In this document: positions 29,790 through 40,114 of the stretch, piece after piece
Position numbering within the stretch: position 1 is the stretch's first letter
Layout: each line of letters opens with the position of its first letter
Made by a program: the position numbers and the translations under genes
Source: Hyposmocoma kahamanoa
Lineage: Eukaryota; Arthropoda; Insecta; Lepidoptera; Cosmopterigidae
Assembly: GCF_003589595.1 (NCBI RefSeq)
Contig: NW_020653855.1
Span: 162,990 to 226,989, forward strand
DNA: 64,000 bases
Direction of reading: 5' to 3'
Notes under the pieces: model-generated
The model's database searches: none
What the model was told of the DNA's origin: nothing
What the model saw: only the letters and a program-made list of their open reading frames with translations

Positions 29790-31545
29790 AACTAATTGTG
29801 GCATATTTTTTGCATGCATTATTTCTGTTTAGATGGAGCAGCCACAAAATTTCATTTAGAATATAAGAAGAGAAGTATGTTAAAGCTTTAAAATTTTACA
29901 TCGCAGAATTATTTTGTATTATTATTAACTGAAGAATTGTCATAGTAATCACAGCCATAAATATTGACAACTGTGGCATAATTCCAGATGTATGATTACA
30001 AAGTTTTGTTTAATGGTCACAAAATGTAAATGACACTATTTTTTCGGATCGCAAAATCGCACATATTTGTTTTTCCAACATTTTCTCAAATAATCTTTAT
30101 TTCCTAGGTAAGCAAATTACATTTGAAATTGGACATAGTTAAACAAAAAGGATCCAATTCGCAAATAAATCAAAATATGAGTTATATGTACCAAACAAAT
30201 AAATATCTCTGGAGTTACATGACATGAGTGACAAATACTTTTAAACTGCAAACTGCCTTATCTCGAAAGTGACTGGATGTGCATTGGATCCTTTTTATTT
30301 AACTACTTTCAGTTGTTACTTTGATTAAATTCATTCATAAGGCAGATTCCCCTGAGAAGAATGAGCAAGAAACCCTTTGTAAATAAACATTTGTACACAT
30401 TTATAATATTTCAAATATCACATGGACACTACGGTCATTCTCGGATACGTGACACACTATCTAATTTCAGTGGCAATTTTTATTATTTAAATATTCGTTT
30501 TTGTATGAAGCTTCATTTGCATCATGCTTCTTTTAACTTGGTAGAGGATTATTTCTAGAGTCGGCGGTCTAAAGCACATCGGTCACATCGCTTATTTAAA
30601 TTAACCTCCTAAAGCACATGAAGTCAAATCATTTTGTTATTTCATTAATTTGTAACTTAAATTCTCGTGGCGTCCGTTTCAAATTTATCATTCTCTTTAA
30701 GTCTTCTAACATTATATATAATTAAAAAAATATGTGATTATACAGGCTGCATATTTGAAAGTGGGACGTACTTATAGAGTGCGTTATATTCCTGATGCCT
30801 GAAACCAAAGAGATAATAAACTAATGAACTGAAACTTTACAAAAAAATACTTTTTATCGACTACTACGAGTGAACAACATTAGTTATCGAAATCTATGCA
30901 CATCACTATTATTGCTCCGACGCAACGGTGAGCGGGGGTGGGGGCGCGGTTTATTCCTATTTACACTTCAAAACACATTTGTTGATTTATTTTTTGTTCC
31001 ATCCCATATCCAAATTCTATTTTAGTCTATGTTAAGTTGTAACATGATTTACTATGACATGTATGAATATGTCTCACTTTCAAATACACAGCCTGTATAT
31101 TAAAAAATGAAGCACTTTTTTGACTTTTAGTTCGTCGACCTTAGATTTATTTGACAGTAATTGTTTCGGCTGGAGAACGCGATAATATACATGAAATATT
31201 GAAATTGCACCTCGTATGTAGAATAAACTGCCTGCTGGCATTCGTGACAGTCCACCGGTGGCATCTTTCAAAGACAAAAGAGCACTTCCTGTCGAACGCG
31301 TTAGATAGCTAAATTGGTAACAAATATATAAACTAGTAATTTGTTTAAATTATAATGTATATTCTGCTTACGTATGTATTTATGTATATAAAATTCATGT
31401 AGGTGCGTATGTCTGTCATATGTATATATCATCACCTATTTTTTATTATTCACATTTAAATTTTGGTTTTATTGTAGAATAATTAGTCCCGCATACTTCA
31501 TTTTAGAAGAGATCTCTTCTAGAGATAAGCTCACCTTTGTAAATC
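29790..31545. other. Intergenic DNA downstream of importin alpha
   Basis: It contains the importin 3' untranslated region, whose end is unknown, a MITE at 30136-30309 and a scrap of the 18.26 kb MITE at 31145-31172. Otherwise AT-rich with no gene. Confidence 0.5.
30136..30309. mobile_element. Small MITE
   Basis: The ends read tagttaaacaaaaaggatcc and, inverted, tagttaaataaaaaggatcc over about 22 bases, with 130 bases of AT-rich filler. No coding capacity. Confidence 0.75.
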
Positions 31546-31552
31546 GCACAGT

Positions 31553-31892
31553 TGATACAATAGTGTATTAACTCAAAAAGTGTATTTTTTTGAAATCGAT
31601 GAAAAACGAATAACTCACTTCCAGCGAAATATGATTAAAATTTATGGGTTTAAGTTAGTACAATTTCCTTGTCAGATATTTTTAAATTAAATAAAAAGGA
31701 AAAAATCATTTCATATTTTTGAGTAAGGATTGTTTTGACCAGAAAAAGCTCACTTAAGGTTAAATAGATATCTTTCGATTGTTTCTTACATTCTAACGAT
31801 AGGTTTATTGACGTGTTGGGAATCAAATTTCCGCTTCAACAATGATATAATCTGGAATTTCACAAATTTTGAGTTACACATTATTGTAATAG
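31553..31892 (+). mobile_element. MITE family 3, copy 1
   Basis: The left end is caatagtgtattaactcaaaa and the right end, inverted, is similar (ttttgagttacacattattg). It is collinear with 32866-33205 over about 330 bases. Confidence 0.8.
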
Positions 31893-31900
31893 TAGTGCAA

Positions 31901-32090
31901 CATCGACTGTGAACTGACAACCGGTACTATCTCAATTTTGACAACTTTACAATGACTTTACAGGTGAAGAAAAAAATTGTCTGCGTCATTTATGTACCAT
32001 CTAGTTTATTAAATGAATTTTTTTTCTGTAAAGTCAATGTAAAGTTGTCAAGATTGAGATAGTACCCATTGCCAGTTCACAGTCGATATG
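31901..32090. mobile_element. Fold-back element 1 of the nest
   Basis: Inverted arms of about 60 bases: cgactgtgaactgacaaccg and ctatctcaattttgacaac on the left, mirrored at 32040-32087. The two arms differ at several positions. Confidence 0.85.
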
Positions 32091-32132
32091 TCCTTAGCAA
32101 ATTGTTTCATGTGTCTATTCTTTGTGCAATAA

Positions 32133-32412
32133 AGAATTCGACCCCTCCTACGCAAAGTATCGTATGTCGAAATTGCCAAGTTTACAGGGGAGCGTTTTAA
32201 AGTTCTGAATTCGCTGAAAGAGTGGTCACCATAGATCATCTAACCGATATCTAGGATTTTAGAATACTCTATGTGAATAATGAGCTTTGCCGAATAAAAC
32301 TGAGAAAAAGTCACGTGTTATGTTCGTTTCAATGAATTCAGAACTTTAAAACGCTTCCCTGTAAACTTGGCAATTTCGACATACGATACTTTACGTCGGA
32401 GGGGTCGAATTA
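32133..32412. mobile_element. Fold-back element 2 of the nest
   Basis: Inverted arms of about 80 bases start with attcgacccctcc and contain cgtatgtcgaaattgcc and aagttctgaattc. Few mismatches separate the arms. The central about 120 bases are unique. Confidence 0.87.
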
Positions 32413-32614
32413 TAATAAAAATATTGGCACGGAAATTTGTTAGGGAACATTATTATATATTCCGAGAATGACCGACTACCTGCAAGAGCTAAACAGGTCA
32501 CTATCTGATATTTGTTTTTACAGATCTCATGGTTAACCGTGACAAATATACGCGATTCTTAATAAGAAAAGATAAGTTTCATATGCAATATGCAACAATC
32601 GCGAAAACCTAACT

Positions 32615-32800
32615 GTAAAATGCACCTCTCATAGAAGAATGGCATAAGTGGAGTTACGACAAAAATGTTTATCGCTCCATTAGATACAGAAAAATATAAC
32701 CCACATCCTCTTCAATTCTTGTAACTCTATCTACAATATTAGTCGATAACGTCGTAACTCCATTTATGCCATTCTTCCATGAGGGGTGCGAAATTAATCA
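32615..32800. mobile_element. Fold-back element 3 of the nest
   Basis: Inverted arms of about 40 bases: cacctctcatagaagaatgg and cataagtggagttacgac, mirrored at 32750-32792. Confidence 0.85.
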
Positions 32801-32865
32801 TTCAATTAATCAAATTATAACCATTATGATGTAATTTTGATACATTTGTTTGTCACACTGTTAAG

Positions 32866-33205
32866 ACAATAGTGTATTAACTCAAAAAGTGCATATTTTC
32901 TGAATCGAGGAAAAACGAATTCCTCGCTTCCCTTGAAAAATTGTCTTATACTTATGACGTACTTGTCAAACATATTTAAAAATCAAATTGAAACAATATA
33001 TATTTAACAACAATATATATTTTTGAGATAGGACTGTTTTGTCCAGAACTTGCTCACAAAAAGTTGTCTAATTTTGAATTAAGTAGAAATCTTGTGTTTC
33101 TTACAATATTCTAACAGTTTTATTGACTTGCAGAGGATCAAATTTTACGTTCAGAAATAGTATGATCTTGAATGTCACATATTTTGAGTTACAACACTAT
33201 TATGA
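32866..33205 (+). mobile_element. MITE family 3, copy 2
   Basis: Same ends and order as 31553-31892 (caatagtgtattaactcaaa ... attttgagttacaacactatt). The two copies flank the three fold-back elements in direct orientation. Confidence 0.8.
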
Positions 33206-33489
33206 TAACTATGCGATATGTAATTGTGCTGTCACAAAATTATCAGGATAAAGAGATTAACACATACAAAGTTGAAAATAATTCTAGCTTAATTTCAGTA
33301 GCCGTAGATCAGATTATTTACTCGACCATACATTATCAGAGCGGGACAGCGATATTGCTCTCCCAACTTACGAGCAGTTACTGATGTTTAAGCAGTCGAT
33401 AAATGCTATCGATATAGATGATGTGCAATTTTGTTGGAATAGTAAAAGTAGGAATGGCAATATAGAGTATTAGTATTACATTTAACTAA

Positions 33490-33755
33490 TAACATATAGA
33501 CTTCCGGACACGTAATTCGAGCCACCACGCATTTTCAGTATTAAGTGCCCTAAGCGTAAACAATGTTTGATTGACCAAAAACTATTATGCAATTTTGAAA
33601 CTAGTATACTAAACGTCTTTTCCATAAGTCCTTGTTGGGAATTTGTATTTGCAAAACCGGTGAAAACTTTTTCTTTGATGATAACACAATTTTTGTATTC
33701 TAGCCCTTTACGATAAAAATGCGAGGTGGCTCTAATTATGTGTCCGGGAGTATAT
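33490..33755. mobile_element. MITE family 2, copy 2
   Basis: The ends ccggacacgtaattcgagcc and, inverted, cccggacacataattagagc give terminal inverted repeats of about 23 bases. Collinear with 22170-22402 but about 30 bases longer. Confidence 0.8.
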
Positions 33756-35976
33756 TACATTCTAAAATTAACACTTAATTTCATTATCAACATTATTCCG
33801 GCACGTGTTACATTGGCTCCTACACTAGGCATAGCCTGTCCCGTAGGTAACCAACTCAAAGGTGAGCTTACCAATATAGAAAGCGATATGGATACTATAA
33901 TCTTATTCCTATTCATTTGCCCAAGTTACATTATCACAAAAATATTAATTTTGGGTGTATCTGATAACAGAGTCAACATTATAACGTATTAAAATAAAAA
34001 AGGTTGCGACATTTGGACAAAGAAATTACTGGAAGGTACCACACCCATTTGTTTTTTATCGATAACGTGCATGAGCATGCGTCAGGTGCGGACGTCACTA
34101 AGCAGGTGAGAGAGAGAGCGCAATACCGTTGTCCCGCGCCGATGATTTATGACAGTCTTCAGCGAGTCTTAGTATAGATAATTTATTTGCCAGTCAGAAA
34201 ATATTATTGCCACATCGTATAAAAACTTTTAAAGAAATCTGGCTTAATTCTATTTTCAAGTTTCATAATCATAATCATAATTATTTAAGTAAAGATTTTA
34301 TTGTATATTGTAAGGATTTTATAGACCACAGATTCGCAAAATTCATTTGGTGAGAGGACAACCGCGTCTTAAAAATTCGAATGTAAATTTATAGCAAGTT
34401 TCATTAATCAAGCAGGCCTTGATGCGATGAAAAAGGGTAAAATTATCGAGAACTGAAAATTGTGATACCTATTTACATTAATTTTTTTTGTGTAGTTTGT
34501 AATTTAAATTTTTTTCCTTAACATTGCTGTTTTATTTCAAATTTTATTCATCCCTAATATCGCCCCACACAAAAAAACAACGCTTCCGCAGGACAAAATA
34601 AGTATATTCCATTCTCACGCCATTTGGCCGGAAATTACCAGAGACATCACTCCTTCGTGTACTTTACCGTACAATTTGGCACCAGCCATCGAAGTGTCCA
34701 CAGAGACTCCGTGGGATAAGTCACTCTCAGCACGTTGACACGCCAGTCTAGCGACTTGCATGAAAGTGTTTTAACGCCATTGCTTGGCCCGCATTGGCAT
34801 GAGGCACATTATATATTAGTCTATGTGAGGCACTGCCGGTGACGTCTAACATTGTACATCAGTTACAAATTGAAAGCATATAATGTTCATACTTTCTGGG
34901 TTTGTAACAGGATTCAAGATTATCAAGATACTTTTATATTTATTCTGATAATTACCATGATAGTTATCTGATAATTGTTATTCTAATTATCTGACAAGTA
35001 TTATTATAATGATCTGATAACTGTGATAATTATTATTGTAGTTATCCACGCTGATTCATAGTTCTCTTTAATTTTTGACTAAAAATTACAAATAGTGAGC
35101 ACATTTTGAGATTGACCTTTGACACATTTGGATACATCTCTGATACGAACTTGTGACAATGTGGGCACAACTTTGTGACGGGTGGCATTTTGTTGTTCCA
35201 ATTAATTTTATAAATATCAAGTTGTCACTTTGAATGCTGGTTTGGAATAGCCGATTGGAATAAAACAAAAGTGTTCATGGTATAATTATTTATTGAGACA
35301 AAAGAATGAACAAAAAACTTAAATGTCAACTGCGTTAAACGGACCCCGCAACGATCTCACGTGCGGTTATCATCTTCATCTCTGTGTGGTCTTAACTTGT
35401 TGACAAATTAGTAGAATCAATCATTTAATCGGGATACAAGTGGAAAGACAATATCGAGCAAGGTTTTAATTTTACTGTACATTTATTTACTATTTGTATC
35501 ATTAACACCAAAATATTGTGTGTTATTAAGTTTGAATGGTTCATTATTCTATTGTAATTTATTAATCTAATATACAACCCAACAAAAATATCTACAGACC
35601 TGTCATAAAGTTACATTCCACAGGTATCTGTCTGTGTTAAAATTCAAATTAATATTATAAATCGTTTTCATGCTTAACCAAATTCGATGAATTTTGGTAC
35701 AGAGATACTCGGGACCAAGAAGGATATAAAAAAAATCTTAAAGGAGATGAAAGTTCATATGGAGGACCAATCATTTCTCAAGGAAGTAGCAAGCTTCTCA
35801 AAGTACTTATACCATGCAGACAAAGCCGCAGGCACGTTATTGTGAGAACAGACCATGCAAAAATATAGTGTTTAACGAATGAGGTCATACGGTCCACAGA
35901 CATTTTGGCTGGGTTGTATATATGTTCATGAGATACATTTATAGAGAAGTTAAAAACTATTTTTTAATATTAGAAG
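33756..35976. other. Intergenic DNA between importin alpha and SEM1
   Basis: No gene is seen. At 34030-34170 and 34640-34860 the sequence is GC-richer and may be old repeat DNA. At 34920-35050 the words gataattat and ttatctgataa recur as a degenerate simple repeat. At 35690-35850 the words gaattttggtacagagatac and catgcagacaaagccgc belong to a common lepidopteran repeat. Confidence 0.5.
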
Positions 35977-36016
35977 CTATGCCTTATTCTGCTCCTTCAG
36001 CTTTTCTAGTTGTTGT
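35977..36016 (-). CDS. SEM1: SEM1 coding exon 3
   Basis: Forty bases after acceptor TTTCAG. It codes for [12 protein letters not shown] and a TAG stop, the C-terminal helix. Confidence 0.9.
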
Positions 36017-37269
36017 CTGAAACAAGTACAAATAGATTTGTTTAATTATTGTCAGATTAATAGAGCAATGGGTATCGGTCATTTTCATACTAATGTTCAA
36101 TACCTAATTCCCAAGGCAATTTCTATTATTTAAATATTCAAGTATATTAGTGAGTAATTATTAAATAATATTTCACAATACAGTACACGAATAATAAATA
36201 TATTACACAATAAAAAATCAAATAATAATGCCAGAGAAATTCAATAGTGAACACTAGTCACAGAATAGCCGGTATAACACTTCTATACTACATAAGAGGT
36301 CTTACATTCGATTCCAACCACCTGCACTATGGCCTCCCTGGATTGGATTGATAATGTTATTTTGAGTAGAAATGAATTGGACCGATATATAGAAGTGTAA
36401 CGCATCAGCTTAGACTTTGTGATTGTATTTTTAATACAAACTCGGAAGTCTTTCTTGATACTGGAATCCCTTGGTGCACTGTTTTCTTTGTCACTGAGCT
36501 TTAAATCGCAAAGATCTTAGGGGCACTCCCACTGCGCCCGTCACCCTGAGACATAAGTGACAAGTCCCATGTGCCTGTAATTTTGCCAGCACCCTTACCC
36601 TTCTAAACTGGAATGCAGTAATGCTCACATTACTGCTTGGCGAAAGAAATAGGTAAGGCGGCAGTACTTCCCTGGACAAACTCTTTCACAAGAAGCTCTA
36701 CTGCTACAAAAAACAGGCACATTCAGTGTTTGTGTTTAGTTTGCATTTAATGATCGTGACACATGAGTTTGGATTACTTTTTACAAATTTTCAAAAATAA
36801 ATATCTCGAAAACTATTAATGTTCCAAATTAGAAACACTCTCCATGCATTTTTGTATGAAATTTACATGTTCATATTCCCCCATAGAACCCCCCGTTCCG
36901 TAATTTCCCGCTCACTAGGGTTAAGGGGGTCCCCCACCCCTACATTCGACAGCCTGTAATGTAGTGCTGCCAAATTTTTCGTTCAGGAAACCAAAAAACA
37001 TTTTCTAACCTTAATTGTTGATTGAAATCATCTTGCACGATATCATCTTCCCAGTTATCTTCCCAAACTGACACGTCCTCATCATCAGCGTCTTCTGTGC
37101 CCCAATCTGAAGTAAAAAGAGCCAACTTGTAGGTGAACATTCTCGAAAACAGAATTAACGAAAATGCGCCATGACTTATAGACGTAAAATACTCACTTTC
37201 CGTGGGAAATTCTTCAAATTCATCGTCTTCCTCCAAAAGTCCAAGGTCTACTTTCTGTTTATCTGCCAT
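35977..37269 (-). CDS. SEM1: SEM1/DSS1, 26S proteasome and TREX-2 subunit, three exons
   Basis: A very small, acidic, mostly disordered protein. It is a subunit of the 26S proteasome lid, takes part in the TREX-2 mRNA export complex and binds BRCA2-type proteins. Exons on the minus strand are 37269-37197, 37106-37010 and 36016-35977. All splice borders are AG/GT, the phases fit, and they join to 210 bases and 69 residues, the family length. Hallmarks are [14 protein letters not shown] (residues 9-22), VWEDNWEDD (33-41) and DDFNQQLR before a C-terminal helix ending in KEQNKA. The start is the only ATG before the conserved motif. Intron 1 is 90 bases and intron 2 about 1 kb, with a 300-bp repeat. 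The gene is read toward importin alpha. Confidence 0.96.
36495..36708 (-). repeat. Dispersed 300-bp repeat in SEM1 intron 2
   Basis: Partial minus-strand copy lacking the A-rich end. It runs from gctttaaatcgcaaagatct to aagctctactgct. Confidence 0.75.
37010..37106 (-). CDS. SEM1: SEM1 coding exon 2
   Basis: It codes for [18 protein letters not shown] and [10 protein letters not shown], the acidic centre with the two conserved tryptophans. Acceptor CTTCAG, donor AG|GTTAGA. Confidence 0.96.
37197..37269 (-). CDS. SEM1: SEM1 coding exon 1
   Basis: Start codon at 37269. It codes for [20 protein letters not shown] and FPTE, with donor A|GTGAGT. Confidence 0.96.
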
Positions 37270-37890
37270 TTTTGTGGAAAATTTAGTGAGGTTTTAATTA
37301 GAAATCGAAAAACAACTGTTTGTTTAGCTCGTATGACGAAGCGAAAAGCAAATTTTTGTTTTTGACATTTGTAGTGTTGCCCTAATTTACCAATCGTTCC
37401 CCAAAATTGGATTTACCACACGCCCTCTACAGTAGTCATTGGAAATCGAAAATGAGAACAAGAAACAAGAACAAATCTAATATATTTTTTAATTATTTAT
37501 TCATTTCATTGTAAAATTTATAGTTAATAAAACAGTGTGCATAAACTTATATAGATTTTTCGCATATTGTGCAGTCGTGATCTACACAATATATAAAAAT
37601 TTGAATACATGTGAAATATGTAGGTAGTTCAGTTCTATTGTATTATTTGAAATAGTATTAGAAACACATGTCAAAAATCTCTGTAGTTTAACCAGTTTGT
37701 TTTACATTTCTTTTAAAGGCTGATTCATCTCTTCCACTACTTCCAGTAGTGATTGGTGAAAGATTACTACTTTGCAATGAAACAACTGAAGCGAAACTGG
37801 AGTCATAGTTTTAGTTATAACATTTTCAAAGTGACAGACAGGTTCTTTTTTTTTAAAAAAAACGCGATTTTTTCTATTAAGAAATAAACT
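37270..37890. other. SEM1 upstream region
   Basis: It must contain the SEM1 promoter. The TATTT- and T-rich sequence shows no clear core element. No other gene is visible. Confidence 0.45.
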
Positions 37891-37891
37891 C

Positions 37892-38510
37892 ACTGAGGCT
37901 TGAAACTGCGTTACGCGGGCCCCGCGCGTGTCCATACTGAGGCTTGAAACTGCGTTACGCGGCCCCGCGCGTGTCCATACAAAAATGACACGCGCGTGCC
38001 GCCCGCCCGGGCGCCCGTCGCGTGGACCTTCCGTGCAACGGGGCCCGCATGCACGCGACGGGATCCCGCATCCCGTTGGACGGATACACGCGCCGAGCCC
38101 GCTAGCGGTAAACACGCGCGTGCTTGTTTAGTTCAAAACACTATCTCGAACCGACCTCACGCGCGTGCCAGCGCATAAAATACCATAGAAGGTATAATAA
38201 GAAATAAAAATGTGTAATGTTGATACAGAAAGGGTGATTGTAGAAGTTCAGTGTCGTCCTGCAATATGGGATCATTCAAGTGAACTTTATAAAGACCGGG
38301 ACGCTAAATCAAAAGCATGGCTAGACATTTGTAAAATATTGTTCGTACTACGTACTTGTACGTACGTCAAAATTGTACTATCGAAACTGCGTTCCGCGGA
38401 TGCCCGCGCCGAAGCACGCGACGTGCACCCGGGCGAGCACCAGACGTGTGGCCCGTAACGGGATGCACGCACGGGGGCCCGCGTAACGCAGTTTCAGCCC
38501 TGAGACCGGC
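37892..38510. repeat. GC-rich island with tandem and inverted repeats
   Basis: It starts with a 44/43-base tandem duplication (37892-37978, actgaggcttgaaactgcgt ...) and continues as very GC-rich DNA to 38175. After an ordinary stretch, a GC-rich fold-back follows at 38385-38507, whose arms read gaaactgcgttccgcgg and, inverted, gaaactgcgttacgcgg. The same words open the tandem unit, so one element family made both parts. Frames through it are chance products of composition. Confidence 0.75.
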
Positions 38511-38582
38511 ACTACAATCGTTTATTTATTACAGAAAGAATTTCATTATAAAATGTTAAAGTAAGTAAGTGTTAATTAAATT

Positions 38583-38700
38583 TTATTGAATTGATATTCA
38601 ACTTCGACCAAACTTTGATTCAAATCCGACCGGATCGAAGGAATTTTTTCTGAGTGTTTATTCTGAGTGTTCGATCTTTGTATTAATAATTATAAGTAAG
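38583..38700 (+). mobile_element. SINE family A, tail fragment
   Basis: It contains aatccgaccggatcgaagga and gttcgatctttgtattaata, with a partly duplicated ttctgagtgtt. Confidence 0.65.
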
Positions 38701-39793
38701 TGTTGTTGTAAAAAAAATCATATAAAGAGATACAGTAGAATGCTTAATTCAGAAAAATTTAATTGAAACTACTTAAGTGAGCTTCTACTATAAATAGAAA
38801 TATTATTCAGCAATTTAATAATAATAATATCATGATGATAATATGATGCTTTACTAGCATAATTTTCAGGTATATTTGTGAAAATACTTCACTAGTTTGT
38901 TATTTTTATGGACACATTGATCAAACACAAAAAAGTTCTTCTATCTGACTGGGCTCGATATAGTGTTTATTGCCATGTAGAGATCACTGCTATTAACATT
39001 TTTGTATCAATAATAAAAAACAGAGAAGTTTAAACTTTAGAGTAAGTATATTTGGCTGTAAATCTTTATAAAAAAGAAAACAATTTCATGATTGATTTAC
39101 ACACATTTATTAATAGTCTTAAAATACAGTCGCATATAATAGATATACTTGAAATCGTTAAATTTCTAACAATAACAAGTAAAAATCTTAAACTTAAGAA
39201 TATTATATCACAAAGTATCACATAGGTATGTGTTCAGACTACAAAATGGATACTATCACTTGCTTAAAATCTAACATAATACATCATTACAAAACACGAA
39301 ATAGTTAAAAAAAATTTGAAATAAAGAAAAAATACTCTATAATAAATTGTAATGCACATAAACGTGAAAAGTCATTATTGTTTTAAGATAAGGGTTTACA
39401 AATACCCAAAAATATTTATAATATTATGCTTAATACCTAATATAACAAAATAGATTTTTGAAAGATGCATTAATGAAATCACCAAAAAAAATATTGAAAT
39501 ATTTATGACGTACACAACACATGTAGTTTTAGTATACCTATAACTTTAAGGATCTATATTCATACATAACATCAATAATAACATAAAAAATTAGGAGTAT
39601 TGTAAAATATTGACTTATTTTAAAAAATCAGCCCTAAGTAAGGCACAATGACATAAACTCCCACAAACTGTGCTAAATCTTCTCAACTAGCAACACCAAG
39701 AATATTTTAAAAAAATCGCCGCTTAAAGCAGCAGAAGGAACGTGACCTATTCGGCCAAATCTTCAAAACCTTTAATTACTACAAAAAAGAAAT
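38701..39793. other. AT-rich DNA 3' of the ASB-like gene
   Basis: It contains a minus-strand SINE tail (38870-38940). The rest is very AT-rich and probably includes the 3' untranslated region of the ASB-like gene. Confidence 0.45.
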
Positions 39794-40114
39794 TCATTTG
39801 CATTCGAAAAGCAAGTAATGATGCAAAGTTTTGGGCACGTCCAGTTTTTTAACAATTTTAGGAAGATTCGTGCGGAAGAATTTACGGAAAAATATTCTTG
39901 TTTGTCCTATTAGAGAAATAGGACTTTTCGCTTTCAAAATCAGTGCTTCTTTCTGAGCGGGAGTTAGCACAGAGTTTCTTTTGATCATGCAAAGGTCAAA
40001 CGCTTCGGCAGCCTCTAGAAGTAAGTAGAAGATGTGCTGATATTCTTCTGCAGTCACGTTCTGGAGATGATTCAGGATGCCATCCGGGTCACGGAACTGA
40101 GTTTTCATTATTAC
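39794..40114 (-). CDS. ASB-like coding exon 9 (SOCS box) and stop
   Basis: Residues 358-463 and TGA. It has a helical linker (LLLEAAEAFDLCMIK), then the SOCS box with SPISL, a run of basic and aromatic residues and the LDVPKTLHHYLLFE end. Confidence 0.92.
   Translation of the reverse strand, partial: VIMKTQFRDPDGILNHLQNVTAEEYQHIFYLLLEAAEAFDLCMIKRNSVLTPAQKEALILKAKSPISLIGQTRIFFRKFFRTNLPKIVKKLDVPKTLHHYLLFECK

Noticed and set aside
36940..37269. Single-exon SEM1 frame of 109 codons
   Set aside because: The middle residues are translated intron. Removing the 90-base intron gives the normal SEM1 sequence, and the end continues in a third exon.
37702..38178. Long frames in the GC-rich island
   Set aside because: They occur on both strands at once, consist of simple GC-rich codons and show no domain. 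The tandem repeat makes them artefacts of composition.
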